This document shows positions 1 through 7,827 of a stretch of 64,000 nt of DNA, piece by piece. Numbering within the stretch: position 1 is the first letter of the stretch; each line of letters begins with the position of its first letter. The stretch lies in the NCBI GenBank assembly GCA_014380365.1, contig JACMJZ010000031.1, positions 286,591-350,590 of the forward strand, written 5' to 3'. The position numbers and the translations under genes are program-made. The DNA is from Pyrinomonadaceae bacterium. GTDB taxonomy: Bacteria; Acidobacteriota; Blastocatellia; Pyrinomonadales; Pyrinomonadaceae. The notes below the pieces were generated by a model. The model was given only the letters and a program-made list of their open reading frames with translations. It was not told the origin of the DNA and made no database searches.

Positions 1-2817
1 TATGGCTGGTTTGATCCGGCCGGAACCGCAGACTCGGTTTACTACATCGAGTCGGTGAGCGTAGAGAGAGTCGCGCGGGTTCATCAGGCTGTCAGAGCGA
101 TTTCGGAAACGATCCCAGGTGGCAAGCAGTTTCCTCAGATGCACCCCGTTGCGCAGACTTCAGAAATCACTACGAGCGGCGATAACGCGGAGAATAGTTT
201 CCACGAGACGGGTTACCCGGCGGGAAATCCATCTGCGACTTCGACACACACGGCAGAGTCCACTGTCGATGACCAGTGGTCGATAGCCGCGCAGGCGGGA
301 GTAAAGATTGCCATCAGGAAAGACGGCTGGTATCGCGTGACGCAGCCGCAGATGGCGGCCGTGGGTTTTAACCCGGCGGTTGACGTCAGGAATCTGCAGT
401 TGTTTACCGGTGGTCAGGAAGTGGCGATCAGCACCAGCCAGAGCGGCGGGCTGTTTGGCCCGGCAGACTATATTGAATTTTTTGGCCGCGGTCTTGATGT
501 GCCGTCGAGCGACGTTCGTACTTACTATCTGATCGCCGCTGCCAACCCTGGTAAGCGCGTGCGCGGCGAACTGCAAATCGATTCGCTGCCAAGACCGTCA
601 CCGTCGCCCTTGCTTTCGCCAACGCCGCAGGCTTTCCCCTCCCCGATCTCTTTGCCCTCCGCGCCGTCTCCGGCAACCCGTCCGGTTCCAAAAGAAAAAT
701 GGCTCGCCTGGTTGAGCTTCTCCGGGAGTTACCTGATCGAAATGCCGGTTGTCCCGCAGATTGTCTTGCGCGCAGACCCCCTGGCAGCGAAGCCGAAGAA
801 CAAACAGCCGCCACCCGACCCACCGGCTGTAACACCGGAGCCGCTCGCGAAAGCAGAGCGCTTGTCAGTACCGCCGGCGTCAGCGGGTGGCTTGTCAGTA
901 CCACCGGCGTCAGCGGGTGGGTATTCCTACGCAGTGAAACCTTATACAGACGCGAGCGCGAGTGACCATCCGGTTTTCACCCTGCCACCGACTAAAAAAA
1001 CTTCGCCGCGAAACTCGCGAAAGCGACGAGGCAAGACGCGACTGCACCGCAAAACCGTGGAACCCAAACGCGAGTACAGTCATGCAGTGGCAACTGCCGC
1101 CCCCGCGCCGTCGGGTTTCCCCTACACAGTTGAGCACAAGGACCGGATCAACTATCTGTCCGGCTTGCAGAATGGCGATGCGGAAAACTTTTTCGGCCAG
1201 GTGATTTCGTCCATCCCCTCCAGCCAGACAATCACTACTCCTAATCCTGTTGTCAGCGCGACGGGAGCGGCCCGATTGGAGATCAGGCTTCAGGGCGTTA
1301 ATCCGGTCACGCACCAGGTGAGCGTGAAGTTTAATGACGTGGTGCTTGGTTCGATGACGTTTTTCGGCCACGAAGGTCCGGTGCGGTTTTTTGACGTTCC
1401 CGTTTCACAATTGCAGAACGGGGCGAACACCATAACTTTTACCCCCGCTGCCGGCGCCGGCACGATGCTCGTCGCCTACGTTCGAGTCACTTACCCACGC
1501 GCCTTCCGCGCCGAGTCCGACGCTTTGAAATTCAGTCTGCTGGGAACGCAGACCCTCCAGGTTGACGGATTTTCCAGCCCGGCTGCGCTGCTCATCGACT
1601 ACACCGATCCGCTAAACGTCGGCCTGACTCAACCTGAAATTGAGTCGAGCGGCGGCGGATATGCGATTACCGTCCCGGCCGGCACGCCCCGGTCCAAAGC
1701 GCAGCGGCTGTTCTATGCGACTGCGGCGCCGGCTGAACAACCTGCCGCGATTTCGCTGAATCAGCCATCGGCGCTCAATCTAAACACCAACGCGGCCAGC
1801 TTTTTAATCGTTACGACCAACAGCCTGCGGGCCAGCCTCGCGCCACTCGTCGCTGCGCGGCAGGCCCAGGGAATGACCGTGGCCACGGTTGACGTGGAAG
1901 ATGTTTACGACGAATTTGGCTACGGCGTGCATGGGCCACAGGCTGTCAAAGATTTCCTGGCGCGCGCCAACAGCACTTGGGCGGGAAAACCGAAGTACAT
2001 TGTTTTTGCCGGCGACGCCAGCTACGACCCGCGCAATTACCTCGCCCCCGGGGATTTTGATTTGGTGCCGACGAAGCTCGTCGATGCCACCTTCAATGAA
2101 ACCGCCTCCGACGATTGGCTGGCCGATTTTGATAACGATGGAATTGCCGACGTTCCGATTGGCCGCCTGCCGTTGCGGACTGCGGCGGAAGCTGACGTGG
2201 TCGTTGGCAAGATCGTCAACTTCACTCCCGCGAATGTGCCGCAGAGCGCGATGTTGGTGGCCGATGCGCAAGGTGACTACTACTACAGTTTCGAGCAGGC
2301 TAACGATCAGGTCCAGGCCCAGTTGCCGGCCGGCATGCCCGTGCAGCGCGTTAATATCGGCACTGATGGTCCCGGCGCAGCCAGGACCAACGTGATTGCG
2401 GGCTTCAACGCCGGCAAAGCGCTCGTTACCTACACCGGTCACGGAAATATCGATGTCTGGTCAGGCGCGGCAATATTTAGAACTGCGGACGCCACCGCGC
2501 TCACAAACGGCAACAAGCTTTCTTTCGTGATCGTGATGGACTGTCTCAATGGCTACTTTCAGGGCCCCTTTTTGCTCTCGTTGTCTGAAGGTTTCCTGAA
2601 AGCGCCCGGCGGCGGCGGAGTGGCGGCTTTTGCCTCCTCAGGCCTGACATTCCCCGAGGGCCAGCACGCGATGAGCACGCAATTGTATTCGCTGATTTAC
2701 GGCGCGCAGCCAATCGCGCTGGGCGACGCCATCAAGATTGCCAAAGGCGCCACGACTGACATCGACGTGCGCCGCACCTGGATATTCTTCGGCGATCCGT
2801 CTATAAAGATTCGCTAA
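1..2817 (+). CDS. Secreted C25 (gingipain-type) cysteine peptidase, 5' partial
   Basis: The frame is open to the left edge, so the true start lies outside the window; the in-frame GTG at 55 is only the first start codon inside it. The C-terminal third carries the C25 core: a beta strand and acidic turn (IVFAGDASYDPRNYL, about 2000-2044), the catalytic His in TYTGHGNIDVWSG (about 2430-2465) and the catalytic Cys in IVMDCLNGYF (about 2530-2560). Upstream are a beta-rich region (LEIRLQGVNPVTHQVSVKFN) and a long Pro/Ser/Lys-rich linker (about 590-1130) that holds a tandem 10-residue repeat. C25 enzymes are extracellular endopeptidases; gingipains are the best known, but substrate specificity cannot be told here. 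Most likely exported, but the signal peptide is off-window. The gene ends 81 bp before a small secreted protein. Confidence 0.85.
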   Translation, partial: YGWFDPAGTADSVYYIESVSVERVARVHQAVRAISETIPGGKQFPQMHPVAQTSEITTSGDNAENSFHETGYPAGNPSATSTHTAESTVDDQWSIAAQAGVKIAIRKDGWYRVTQPQMAAVGFNPAVDVRNLQLFTGGQEVAISTSQSGGLFGPADYIEFFGRGLDVPSSDVRTYYLIAAANPGKRVRGELQIDSLPRPSPSPLLSPTPQAFPSPISLPSAPSPATRPVPKEKWLAWLSFSGSYLIEMPVVPQIVLRADPLAAKPKNKQPPPDPPAVTPEPLAKAERLSVPPASAGGLSVPPASAGGYSYAVKPYTDASASDHPVFTLPPTKKTSPRNSRKRRGKTRLHRKTVEPKREYSHAVATAAPAPSGFPYTVEHKDRINYLSGLQNGDAENFFGQVISSIPSSQTITTPNPVVSATGAARLEIRLQGVNPVTHQVSVKFNDVVLGSMTFFGHEGPVRFFDVPVSQLQNGANTITFTPAAGAGTMLVAYVRVTYPRAFRAESDALKFSLLGTQTLQVDGFSSPAALLIDYTDPLNVGLTQPEIESSGGGYAITVPAGTPRSKAQRLFYATAAPAEQPAAISLNQPSALNLNTNAASFLIVTTNSLRASLAPLVAARQAQGMTVATVDVEDVYDEFGYGVHGPQAVKDFLARANSTWAGKPKYIVFAGDASYDPRNYLAPGDFDLVPTKLVDATFNETASDDWLADFDNDGIADVPIGRLPLRTAAEADVVVGKIVNFTPANVPQSAMLVADAQGDYYYSFEQANDQVQAQLPAGMPVQRVNIGTDGPGAARTNVIAGFNAGKALVTYTGHGNIDVWSGAAIFRTADATALTNGNKLSFVIVMDCLNGYFQGPFLLSLSEGFLKAPGGGGVAAFASSGLTFPEGQHAMSTQLYSLIYGAQPIALGDAIKIAKGATTDIDVRRTWIFFGDPSIKIR
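861..920. repeat. In-frame tandem 30-bp palindromic repeat inside C25 peptidase gene
   Basis: Two copies of a 30-bp unit (861-890 and 891-920) differ by one base and are a multiple of three, so the protein gains LSVPPASAGG twice. Each unit contains a CCACC...GGTGG-type hairpin (ACCACCGGCGTCAGCGGGTGG style), so it resembles the palindromic intergenic repeats found elsewhere in the window more than a normal protein repeat. It lies in the low-complexity linker, where insertion would be tolerated. Confidence 0.75.
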
Positions 2818-2898
2818 ACGCTTTAGTTCGTTTTACAGCTTTTCGGGTTAAGCAAATTCAGCCTAGTGAAGAGACTCTGTACGCCCGCGGAGGACTTT

Positions 2899-3093
2899 AT
2901 GAATCGGTCAGCTTTCGTTTTGATTGCCGCCTGTATTGTCGTGGCTGCACTCACGCGAACTCCTGCCATCACTCCCAGCCGCGGCAGCGACTTTTCCACC
3001 AACTTGCAAGTGCACTATCAATTCTCTGTAACCATTTCAGTTAATCCCCGAACAAGTCGATCGCGGATTCAAGTGTTTATTCCAAATTCGTAA
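2899..3093 (+). CDS. Small secreted protein of unknown function
   Basis: A 64-residue product. The ATG at 2899 is preferred over an upstream in-frame start at 2866 because GCGGAGGA precedes it by about 5 bases. The N-terminus (MNRSAFVLIAACIVVAALTR) is a typical signal peptide or membrane anchor; the rest (about 40 residues) is Ser/Thr/Arg-rich with no recognised domain. It sits between a secreted peptidase and a secreted nuclease with only 21 bp to the next start, so co-expression is plausible. It could also be a remnant of a longer exported protein. Function unknown. Confidence 0.45.
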   Translation: MNRSAFVLIAACIVVAALTRTPAITPSRGSDFSTNLQVHYQFSVTISVNPRTSRSRIQVFIPNS

Positions 3094-3114
3094 AAGCAGG
3101 TAGAGGTCAAATTA

Positions 3115-6100
3115 ATGAAATTAACAAGCCCCATGATTTCAGTTCGTTCCGCGAGCATGGTTGCCGCGTTCTTTCTTGTAATGCTGACTGTCGCCCAGAG
3201 CGCGCAGGCTCAGAGCGTGGTCGTTAACAAGTATTTCAACGGGGCTCCAGATGCTGTCGAGCTCCTGGTCATCACAAATAACCTCGATATGCGCGGAATG
3301 ATCATCAAGGACTTTTCCGCCAGCATGGCTAGTGATGGCGGCGGAAAGTTTCAGTTCAGCACCAATGCTCTTTGGAGTAGCGTGCAATCAGGGACCCTCA
3401 TCGTGCTTAGAAATAACAACACGGCAGCAGATGTGAGCGCTGGAGGCGCAGATTACAATCTGGACGTTGGTCTAACAAACGCCACTTACTTTAGTAGTCT
3501 GGGCGGCACCTTCGACATAGCCACCACCGACATGGTGATGATCAAGATTGCCGGAAGTGGAGCGGCTGGAGTTACAGGGAGCATCCATGTTCTGGGCGGC
3601 GGCACAGCCGGGGCACAATACACCGCTGCGCCTACGCCGAAGTTAATTTCCTCAGGTACGACTGCGACAGGGTTTTTTGCCTATGCGAACAACAGCACGC
3701 AAACTCTGGCCGACTTCAACGGAACCGACGCCACGAGTACAAATACAGTATTGACTTTCGGCGCTGGCAACAACGCCAATAACACCGCGTACATCAACTC
3801 GCTTAGGAGCGGCCCGGACGCCGCTCCGACAGTTAGCAGCACCAACCCTGCCGACAATGCCACCGGGGTTCAGCTCGCGGCTAACATCTCGGTGACGTTC
3901 AGCGAGGACGTGACTGCGCCGGCGAGCGCCTTTTCCATTTCATGCGTCACCAGTGGTGCGCACACGTTTGTCTTAACTGGCGGCCCAGCGACCTTTACTC
4001 TCAACCCGGATACAGACTTTGCTGGGAATGAAGTCTGCACCGTCACCGTCGACGATGCTCAGATCGCAGACGTGGACACGAATGATCCGCCACAGAATAT
4101 GACGGCGGACTACATCTTCGATTTCACCACTGTTGACCCGGCTGCATGTGGAACGGCATTCACTGCCACCTACACAATCCAGAGCAACGGCTCCGCGAGT
4201 CCGATTGTCGGAAGTACGGTGACGACCGAGGGCGTTGTGATCGGTGACTTCCAGGGTACTGGGGAACTGTCGGGCTACTATATTCAGGACCCGACGGGCG
4301 ACGCCAATACGGCAACTTCTGACGGCATTTTCGTTTTGTCGTCCACGGCTGTGAACGTAGGCGACCGCGTGCGCCTGACGGGCACGGTTTCTGAACAGTT
4401 CAACAACACACAGCTCAATCCCGTCACTTCTGTAATAGTTTGCAGCACCGGAAATGTGCTTCCGCTTCCGGTTGACTATGATCTGCCGGAACCAAGCAAT
4501 AACGACCTCGAGCGCGTTGAGAACATGCTGGTCAGGTTTCCCGAGACGCTGACGATTACCGGTAATTTCCTGCTCGGCCGTTTTGGTGAACTCGTGCTTT
4601 CTTCCGATGGCCGTCTGTTCCAGGAGCACAACTTCGATCGCCCAGGCAGCGCCGGGGCGAACGCGGCGATTTTGGCTGAACCACTTCGCTACGTCTTGCT
4701 CGATGACGGCAAGTCCATTCAAAACCCCGACCCGACGCCTTACTTCGACGCCAACAACACGCGCCGCGTCGGCGACACAGTTACCGGACTGACCGGCGTC
4801 TTAACTTACGACTTCAGCGAGTATCGGATTCAGCCTACAGGGACCGTCACCTTCGCGGCGGCCAATCCGCGCACCGCGGCGCCTGATGCTGTCGGCGGCA
4901 CGGTGAAGGTCTCCAGCTTCAACGTGCTGAACTATTTCAACACTTTCGGCAACGGCAATTGCACCGGCGGCCCTGGCGGCGCGACCTTCGATTGTCGCGG
5001 CGCCACCAATCTCGCGGAGTTCAATCGCCAGCGCGAAAAAATCATAGCCGCTATCGTGGCCATCAACGCCGACGTTACCGGCGTTGTTGAGATTGAGAAC
5101 GACGGCACCGGAGCGAACAGCGCCATTCAGGATCTGGTAAACGGTCTAAACGCCGCCACTGCTGCCGGCACTTACGCGTTCACGGAGGATCCCACGCCGA
5201 GTCCCGGAACGGACGCGATCAAGAACTCGATCATTTACAAGCCGGCTACTGTTACTCCTGTCGGCTCGGCGGTCAACGACGAGGATCCAATCTGGACTGG
5301 TCAGGCGCGCAACCCGCTCGCCCAAACTTTTTCGCTCAACACAAATGGCGAGGAGTTTGTCTTCATCGTCAACCACTTCACCTCGAAGTCCTGCTCCGCC
5401 AGCGACACTGGATTGGACGCCGATCTCGGCCAGGGCTGCGATAACCAACAGCGCACCTTGCAGGCCCGAGCTTTGTTGGAGTTTGTCGAGGAGCGTCAGA
5501 CTACAACCGGCGAGGCGCGCGTGCTGGTGATGGGCGACCTGAATGCTTACGGCGAAGAAGATCCGATTTTCGAGTTGGAAGATGACACCTCTGACACGTT
5601 GGCGGACGGCCCCGGCGGACTCATCGACCTGGCCCAGAGGTTTGTGCCGATGGCAAATCGTTATTCTTACCAGTTTGACGAACAGTCAGGCTATCTCGAC
5701 CACGCGATGGCCACGAAGGAGTTGAATACCTACATTACCGGCACCACCATCTGGCACATCAATGCCGATGAGCCCACTGTGCTTGACTACAACACCGAGT
5801 TTAAGTCGGTGGCGCAGCAGGGCATCAATGTGGGAACGCCTTATCGCTCCTCCGACCATGATCCGATCGTCGTCGGAATTTTACTCCTGTCGCCAACCGC
5901 GGCCGACGGAACTGTTTCCGGAACGATCACGGATGCCAACGGGGTGCCGCTCGCCGGGGCCGTCGTTAATTTAACCGGCACGCAGAATCGGAAGTTCATC
6001 ACCGATGCGAACGGCAACTACCGTTTTGAAAACGTCGAGACCAACGGTTTCTACACAGTCCGGCCCACGCGAACAAACTATTCGTTCTCGCCGGCCGAGC

Positions 6101-6891
6101 GTTCATTCAGTCAGCTTGGGAACAATACAGAAGCGGCGTTCACCGGATCCCCTTCATCGTCTAACGTGAATCTGCTGAACACGCCCGAATACTTCGTGCG
6201 GCAACACTATCTCGATTTCCTCGGCCGCGAACCTGACGAGAGCGGGTTCAACTTCTGGAGCGATCAGATACTGGAGTGCGGCAGTGATGCAGGTTGCCAG
6301 GAAGCGAAGCGTGTTAACGTTTCCGCCGCCTACTTCCTGTCGGTCGAATTTCAGCGGACAGGCGGCCTGGTGGATGGGCTTTATCGCGCGAGTTATGGAC
6401 GCGCGCCGCGGTATGCGGAGTTTATGCCTGACACCGCCGCGCTGTCGCAGAACAGCGTAGTGGGCCGGGGCGACTGGGAAGGATTGTTGGCGGCAAACAA
6501 GCGAGCGTTTATTCAGTCGTTTGTAAACCGGGCCGACTTCCGCACCGCATATGATGGACTAAGCGACGCGAGTTATGTCGATAGCCTGATCAGTCACACG
6601 GGAGTCAACTCTAACGAGCGGGATGCGCTGGTGAGTGGGCTCAGCGCCGGGACCTTAACTCGATCTGACGTGTTGTTGCGCATCGCCGAGAACGATGGAT
6701 TCGTGCAGGCGAAGCGTAACCAGGCGTTTGTAATGATGGAATACTTTGGCTACCTGCGCCGCGATCCCGATCAAAGCGGATACGATTTCTGGCTGCAGAA
6801 GTTGAACCACTTTGACGGCAACTTCGAACGGGCCGAAATGGTCAAAGCGTTCATCAGCTCAGGCGAGTACCGAGCACGTTTTCAGCGCTAA
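3115..6891 (+). CDS. Secreted ExeM/NucH-like endonuclease-phosphatase family nuclease with DUF4214
   Basis: 1258 residues. Order of parts: signal peptide (1 to about 33, ending AQSAQAQ), a lamin-tail-like beta domain (about 34-160), a bacterial Ig-like Big_5 domain (about 240-345, starting PTVSSTNPADNATGVQ), an OB-like YhcR-type domain (about 350-455), and an endonuclease/exonuclease/phosphatase domain (about 597-920). The last carries SSFNVLNYFNTFG, IVNHFTS, VMGDLNAYGEEDP and the closing SDHDPIVVG, which supply the metal-binding and catalytic Asp/Asn/His residues of this fold. It then has a carboxypeptidase-regulatory-like domain (about 932-1010) and a C-terminal DUF4214 (about 1023-1258). 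ExeM-type proteins are extracellular DNases that act on eDNA and biofilm. The last two modules recur in the subtilase at 60.1 kb. Confidence 0.85.
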   Translation: MKLTSPMISVRSASMVAAFFLVMLTVAQSAQAQSVVVNKYFNGAPDAVELLVITNNLDMRGMIIKDFSASMASDGGGKFQFSTNALWSSVQSGTLIVLRNNNTAADVSAGGADYNLDVGLTNATYFSSLGGTFDIATTDMVMIKIAGSGAAGVTGSIHVLGGGTAGAQYTAAPTPKLISSGTTATGFFAYANNSTQTLADFNGTDATSTNTVLTFGAGNNANNTAYINSLRSGPDAAPTVSSTNPADNATGVQLAANISVTFSEDVTAPASAFSISCVTSGAHTFVLTGGPATFTLNPDTDFAGNEVCTVTVDDAQIADVDTNDPPQNMTADYIFDFTTVDPAACGTAFTATYTIQSNGSASPIVGSTVTTEGVVIGDFQGTGELSGYYIQDPTGDANTATSDGIFVLSSTAVNVGDRVRLTGTVSEQFNNTQLNPVTSVIVCSTGNVLPLPVDYDLPEPSNNDLERVENMLVRFPETLTITGNFLLGRFGELVLSSDGRLFQEHNFDRPGSAGANAAILAEPLRYVLLDDGKSIQNPDPTPYFDANNTRRVGDTVTGLTGVLTYDFSEYRIQPTGTVTFAAANPRTAAPDAVGGTVKVSSFNVLNYFNTFGNGNCTGGPGGATFDCRGATNLAEFNRQREKIIAAIVAINADVTGVVEIENDGTGANSAIQDLVNGLNAATAAGTYAFTEDPTPSPGTDAIKNSIIYKPATVTPVGSAVNDEDPIWTGQARNPLAQTFSLNTNGEEFVFIVNHFTSKSCSASDTGLDADLGQGCDNQQRTLQARALLEFVEERQTTTGEARVLVMGDLNAYGEEDPIFELEDDTSDTLADGPGGLIDLAQRFVPMANRYSYQFDEQSGYLDHAMATKELNTYITGTTIWHINADEPTVLDYNTEFKSVAQQGINVGTPYRSSDHDPIVVGILLLSPTAADGTVSGTITDANGVPLAGAVVNLTGTQNRKFITDANGNYRFENVETNGFYTVRPTRTNYSFSPAERSFSQLGNNTEAAFTGSPSSSNVNLLNTPEYFVRQHYLDFLGREPDESGFNFWSDQILECGSDAGCQEAKRVNVSAAYFLSVEFQRTGGLVDGLYRASYGRAPRYAEFMPDTAALSQNSVVGRGDWEGLLAANKRAFIQSFVNRADFRTAYDGLSDASYVDSLISHTGVNSNERDALVSGLSAGTLTRSDVLLRIAENDGFVQAKRNQAFVMMEYFGYLRRDPDQSGYDFWLQKLNHFDGNFERAEMVKAFISSGEYRARFQR

Positions 6892-6898
6892 ACTACCA

Positions 6899-6921
6899 GG
6901 CAGGGGCCCCCGGTCCCTGCC
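6899..6921 (+). terminator. Possible hairpin downstream of nuclease gene
   Basis: GGCAGGG (6899-6905) can pair with CCCTGCC (6915-6921) around a 9-base loop, 8 bp after the nuclease stop. There is no clear U-tract, so this is a weak intrinsic-terminator candidate or a small palindromic repeat. The rest of 6922-7008 shows nothing recognisable. Confidence 0.3.
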
Positions 6922-7008
6922 CGCGGGTTTCATTACAATTGAGCGAGGAAATGGGAGTGGATGCTTCGGTAGTCAGCTTGCGAACCGATGCGATTATGGC
7001 GTTACCTA

Positions 7009-7037
7009 TTGACTACTTTGCCCGGTCACGATATTGT
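7009..7037 (+). promoter_or_regulatory. Sigma-70-like promoter candidate for the PqqD-like gene
   Basis: TTGACT (7009-7014), a 17-base spacer and TATTGT (7032-7037). The predicted transcript would carry a leader of about 200 bases before the ATG at 7244, which is otherwise unexplained. Only consensus matching supports it. Confidence 0.4.
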
Positions 7038-7146
7038 TTCACTCGCTCATTTACCGCAAGCTTGACGCCGGGTTCACGACGCATTAGAGGGCATTCATAA
7101 AACCTCCCAGGGAAAAACGAGCACCGACTTAAGTAAATACTTTGTT

Positions 7147-7180
7147 GTCTCGACAAGGCCACTGGCCCGAAAACCGAGAC
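7147..7180 (+). other. Stem-loop in the 5' leader of the PqqD-like gene
   Basis: GTCTCG (7147-7152) pairs with CGAGAC (7175-7180), enclosing GGCC-ACT-GGCC (7157-7167) followed by CGAAAA. The same closing stem, GTCTCG/CGAGAC, with an inner hairpin followed by CGAAA, occurs upstream of the PrsT-like gene (33387-33454). It could be a cis-regulatory RNA element or coincidence. Confidence 0.3.
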
Positions 7181-7243
7181 AGTTAATCTGGCCCTAATTG
7201 AGATTTGAGTGGCTTTTAGCCAAGACGCGATAAGGAGTTGGAA

Positions 7244-7723
7244 ATGCAAAAAATGCCCCAGGCAAGACGAAGTGGACTAATCGTCAAGGAAGTTGACGGC
7301 GAGACCCTGATTTACGATCGGGAGCTGAATAAGGCCCACTGCCTGAACCAGACAGCCGCGAGCGTCTGGAAGTATTGCGATGGCGAAACCACGATGTCGG
7401 AGGCGACCATTGCTTTGGCACGCGATCTGGGAACTTCCGTCGACGAAGAATTGGTGCGCTATGCGGTTGATCAATTCTCCAGGGACAACTTGCTGGAAAA
7501 GGTGACGGTCCCGCCAGCTTTTGTCATTGCCGGTATGAACAGGCGGCAACTGGTTCGCACGCTGGGGTTGGCGGCAGTGGTGGCCATACCAGTGGTAACA
7601 TCCATCGTCGCTCCCACGCCGGCGCAGGCCGCAAGCCCGCTCCCGAATGGTTCGGCCTGCACCGAGAGCGCGCAATGCCAGAGTAACTTCTGCAACGGCG
7701 CACCCAATGGAGTTTGCGCCTAA
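7244..7723 (+). CDS. PqqD-like domain / twin-Arg TM segment / four-Cys tail fusion protein
   Basis: 159 residues. ATG 7244 is chosen because AAGGAG (7232-7237) sits 6 bases upstream; an in-frame TTG at 7238 would leave no spacing. Residues 1 to about 90 match the PqqD/RRE-like winged-helix pattern (LIVKEVDGETLIYDRELNKA, then LNQTAASVWKYCDGETT). These domains normally present a RiPP precursor to a radical SAM or other maturase. Residues 98-130 (NRRQLVRTLGLAAVVAIPVV to PAQAA) form a twin-Arg signal or single TM helix with a signal-peptidase-like AQA-A site. The last 29 residues carry Cys at 139, 145, 150 and 158 with Gly/Asn/Ser, like a small disulfide or Dickkopf-type knot. No maturase, radical SAM or transporter gene is adjacent; the downstream neighbour is convergent lon. 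Function unknown: it may be a self-presenting precursor or a membrane-tethered substrate binder. Confidence 0.8.
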   Translation: MQKMPQARRSGLIVKEVDGETLIYDRELNKAHCLNQTAASVWKYCDGETTMSEATIALARDLGTSVDEELVRYAVDQFSRDNLLEKVTVPPAFVIAGMNRRQLVRTLGLAAVVAIPVVTSIVAPTPAQAASPLPNGSACTESAQCQSNFCNGAPNGVCA

Positions 7724-7762
7724 GTCTGATTTGTTGATCTCTACTTCGGTTTGGTAACAGAA

Positions 7763-7796
7763 AAAGAGGCGGGGGAATTAAAACCCCCGCCTCTTT
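7763..7796. terminator. Strong bidirectional intrinsic terminator
   Basis: A perfect 13-bp stem, AAAGAGGCGGGGG (7763-7775) with CCCCCGCCTCTTT (7784-7796), closes an 8-base A-rich loop. A-rich sequence on one side and T-rich on the other serve both strands. It lies between the convergent PqqD-like gene and lon. Confidence 0.9.
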
Positions 7797-7827
7797 CTGC
7801 AATATAGAACCACGCGAGATTCTGAAT

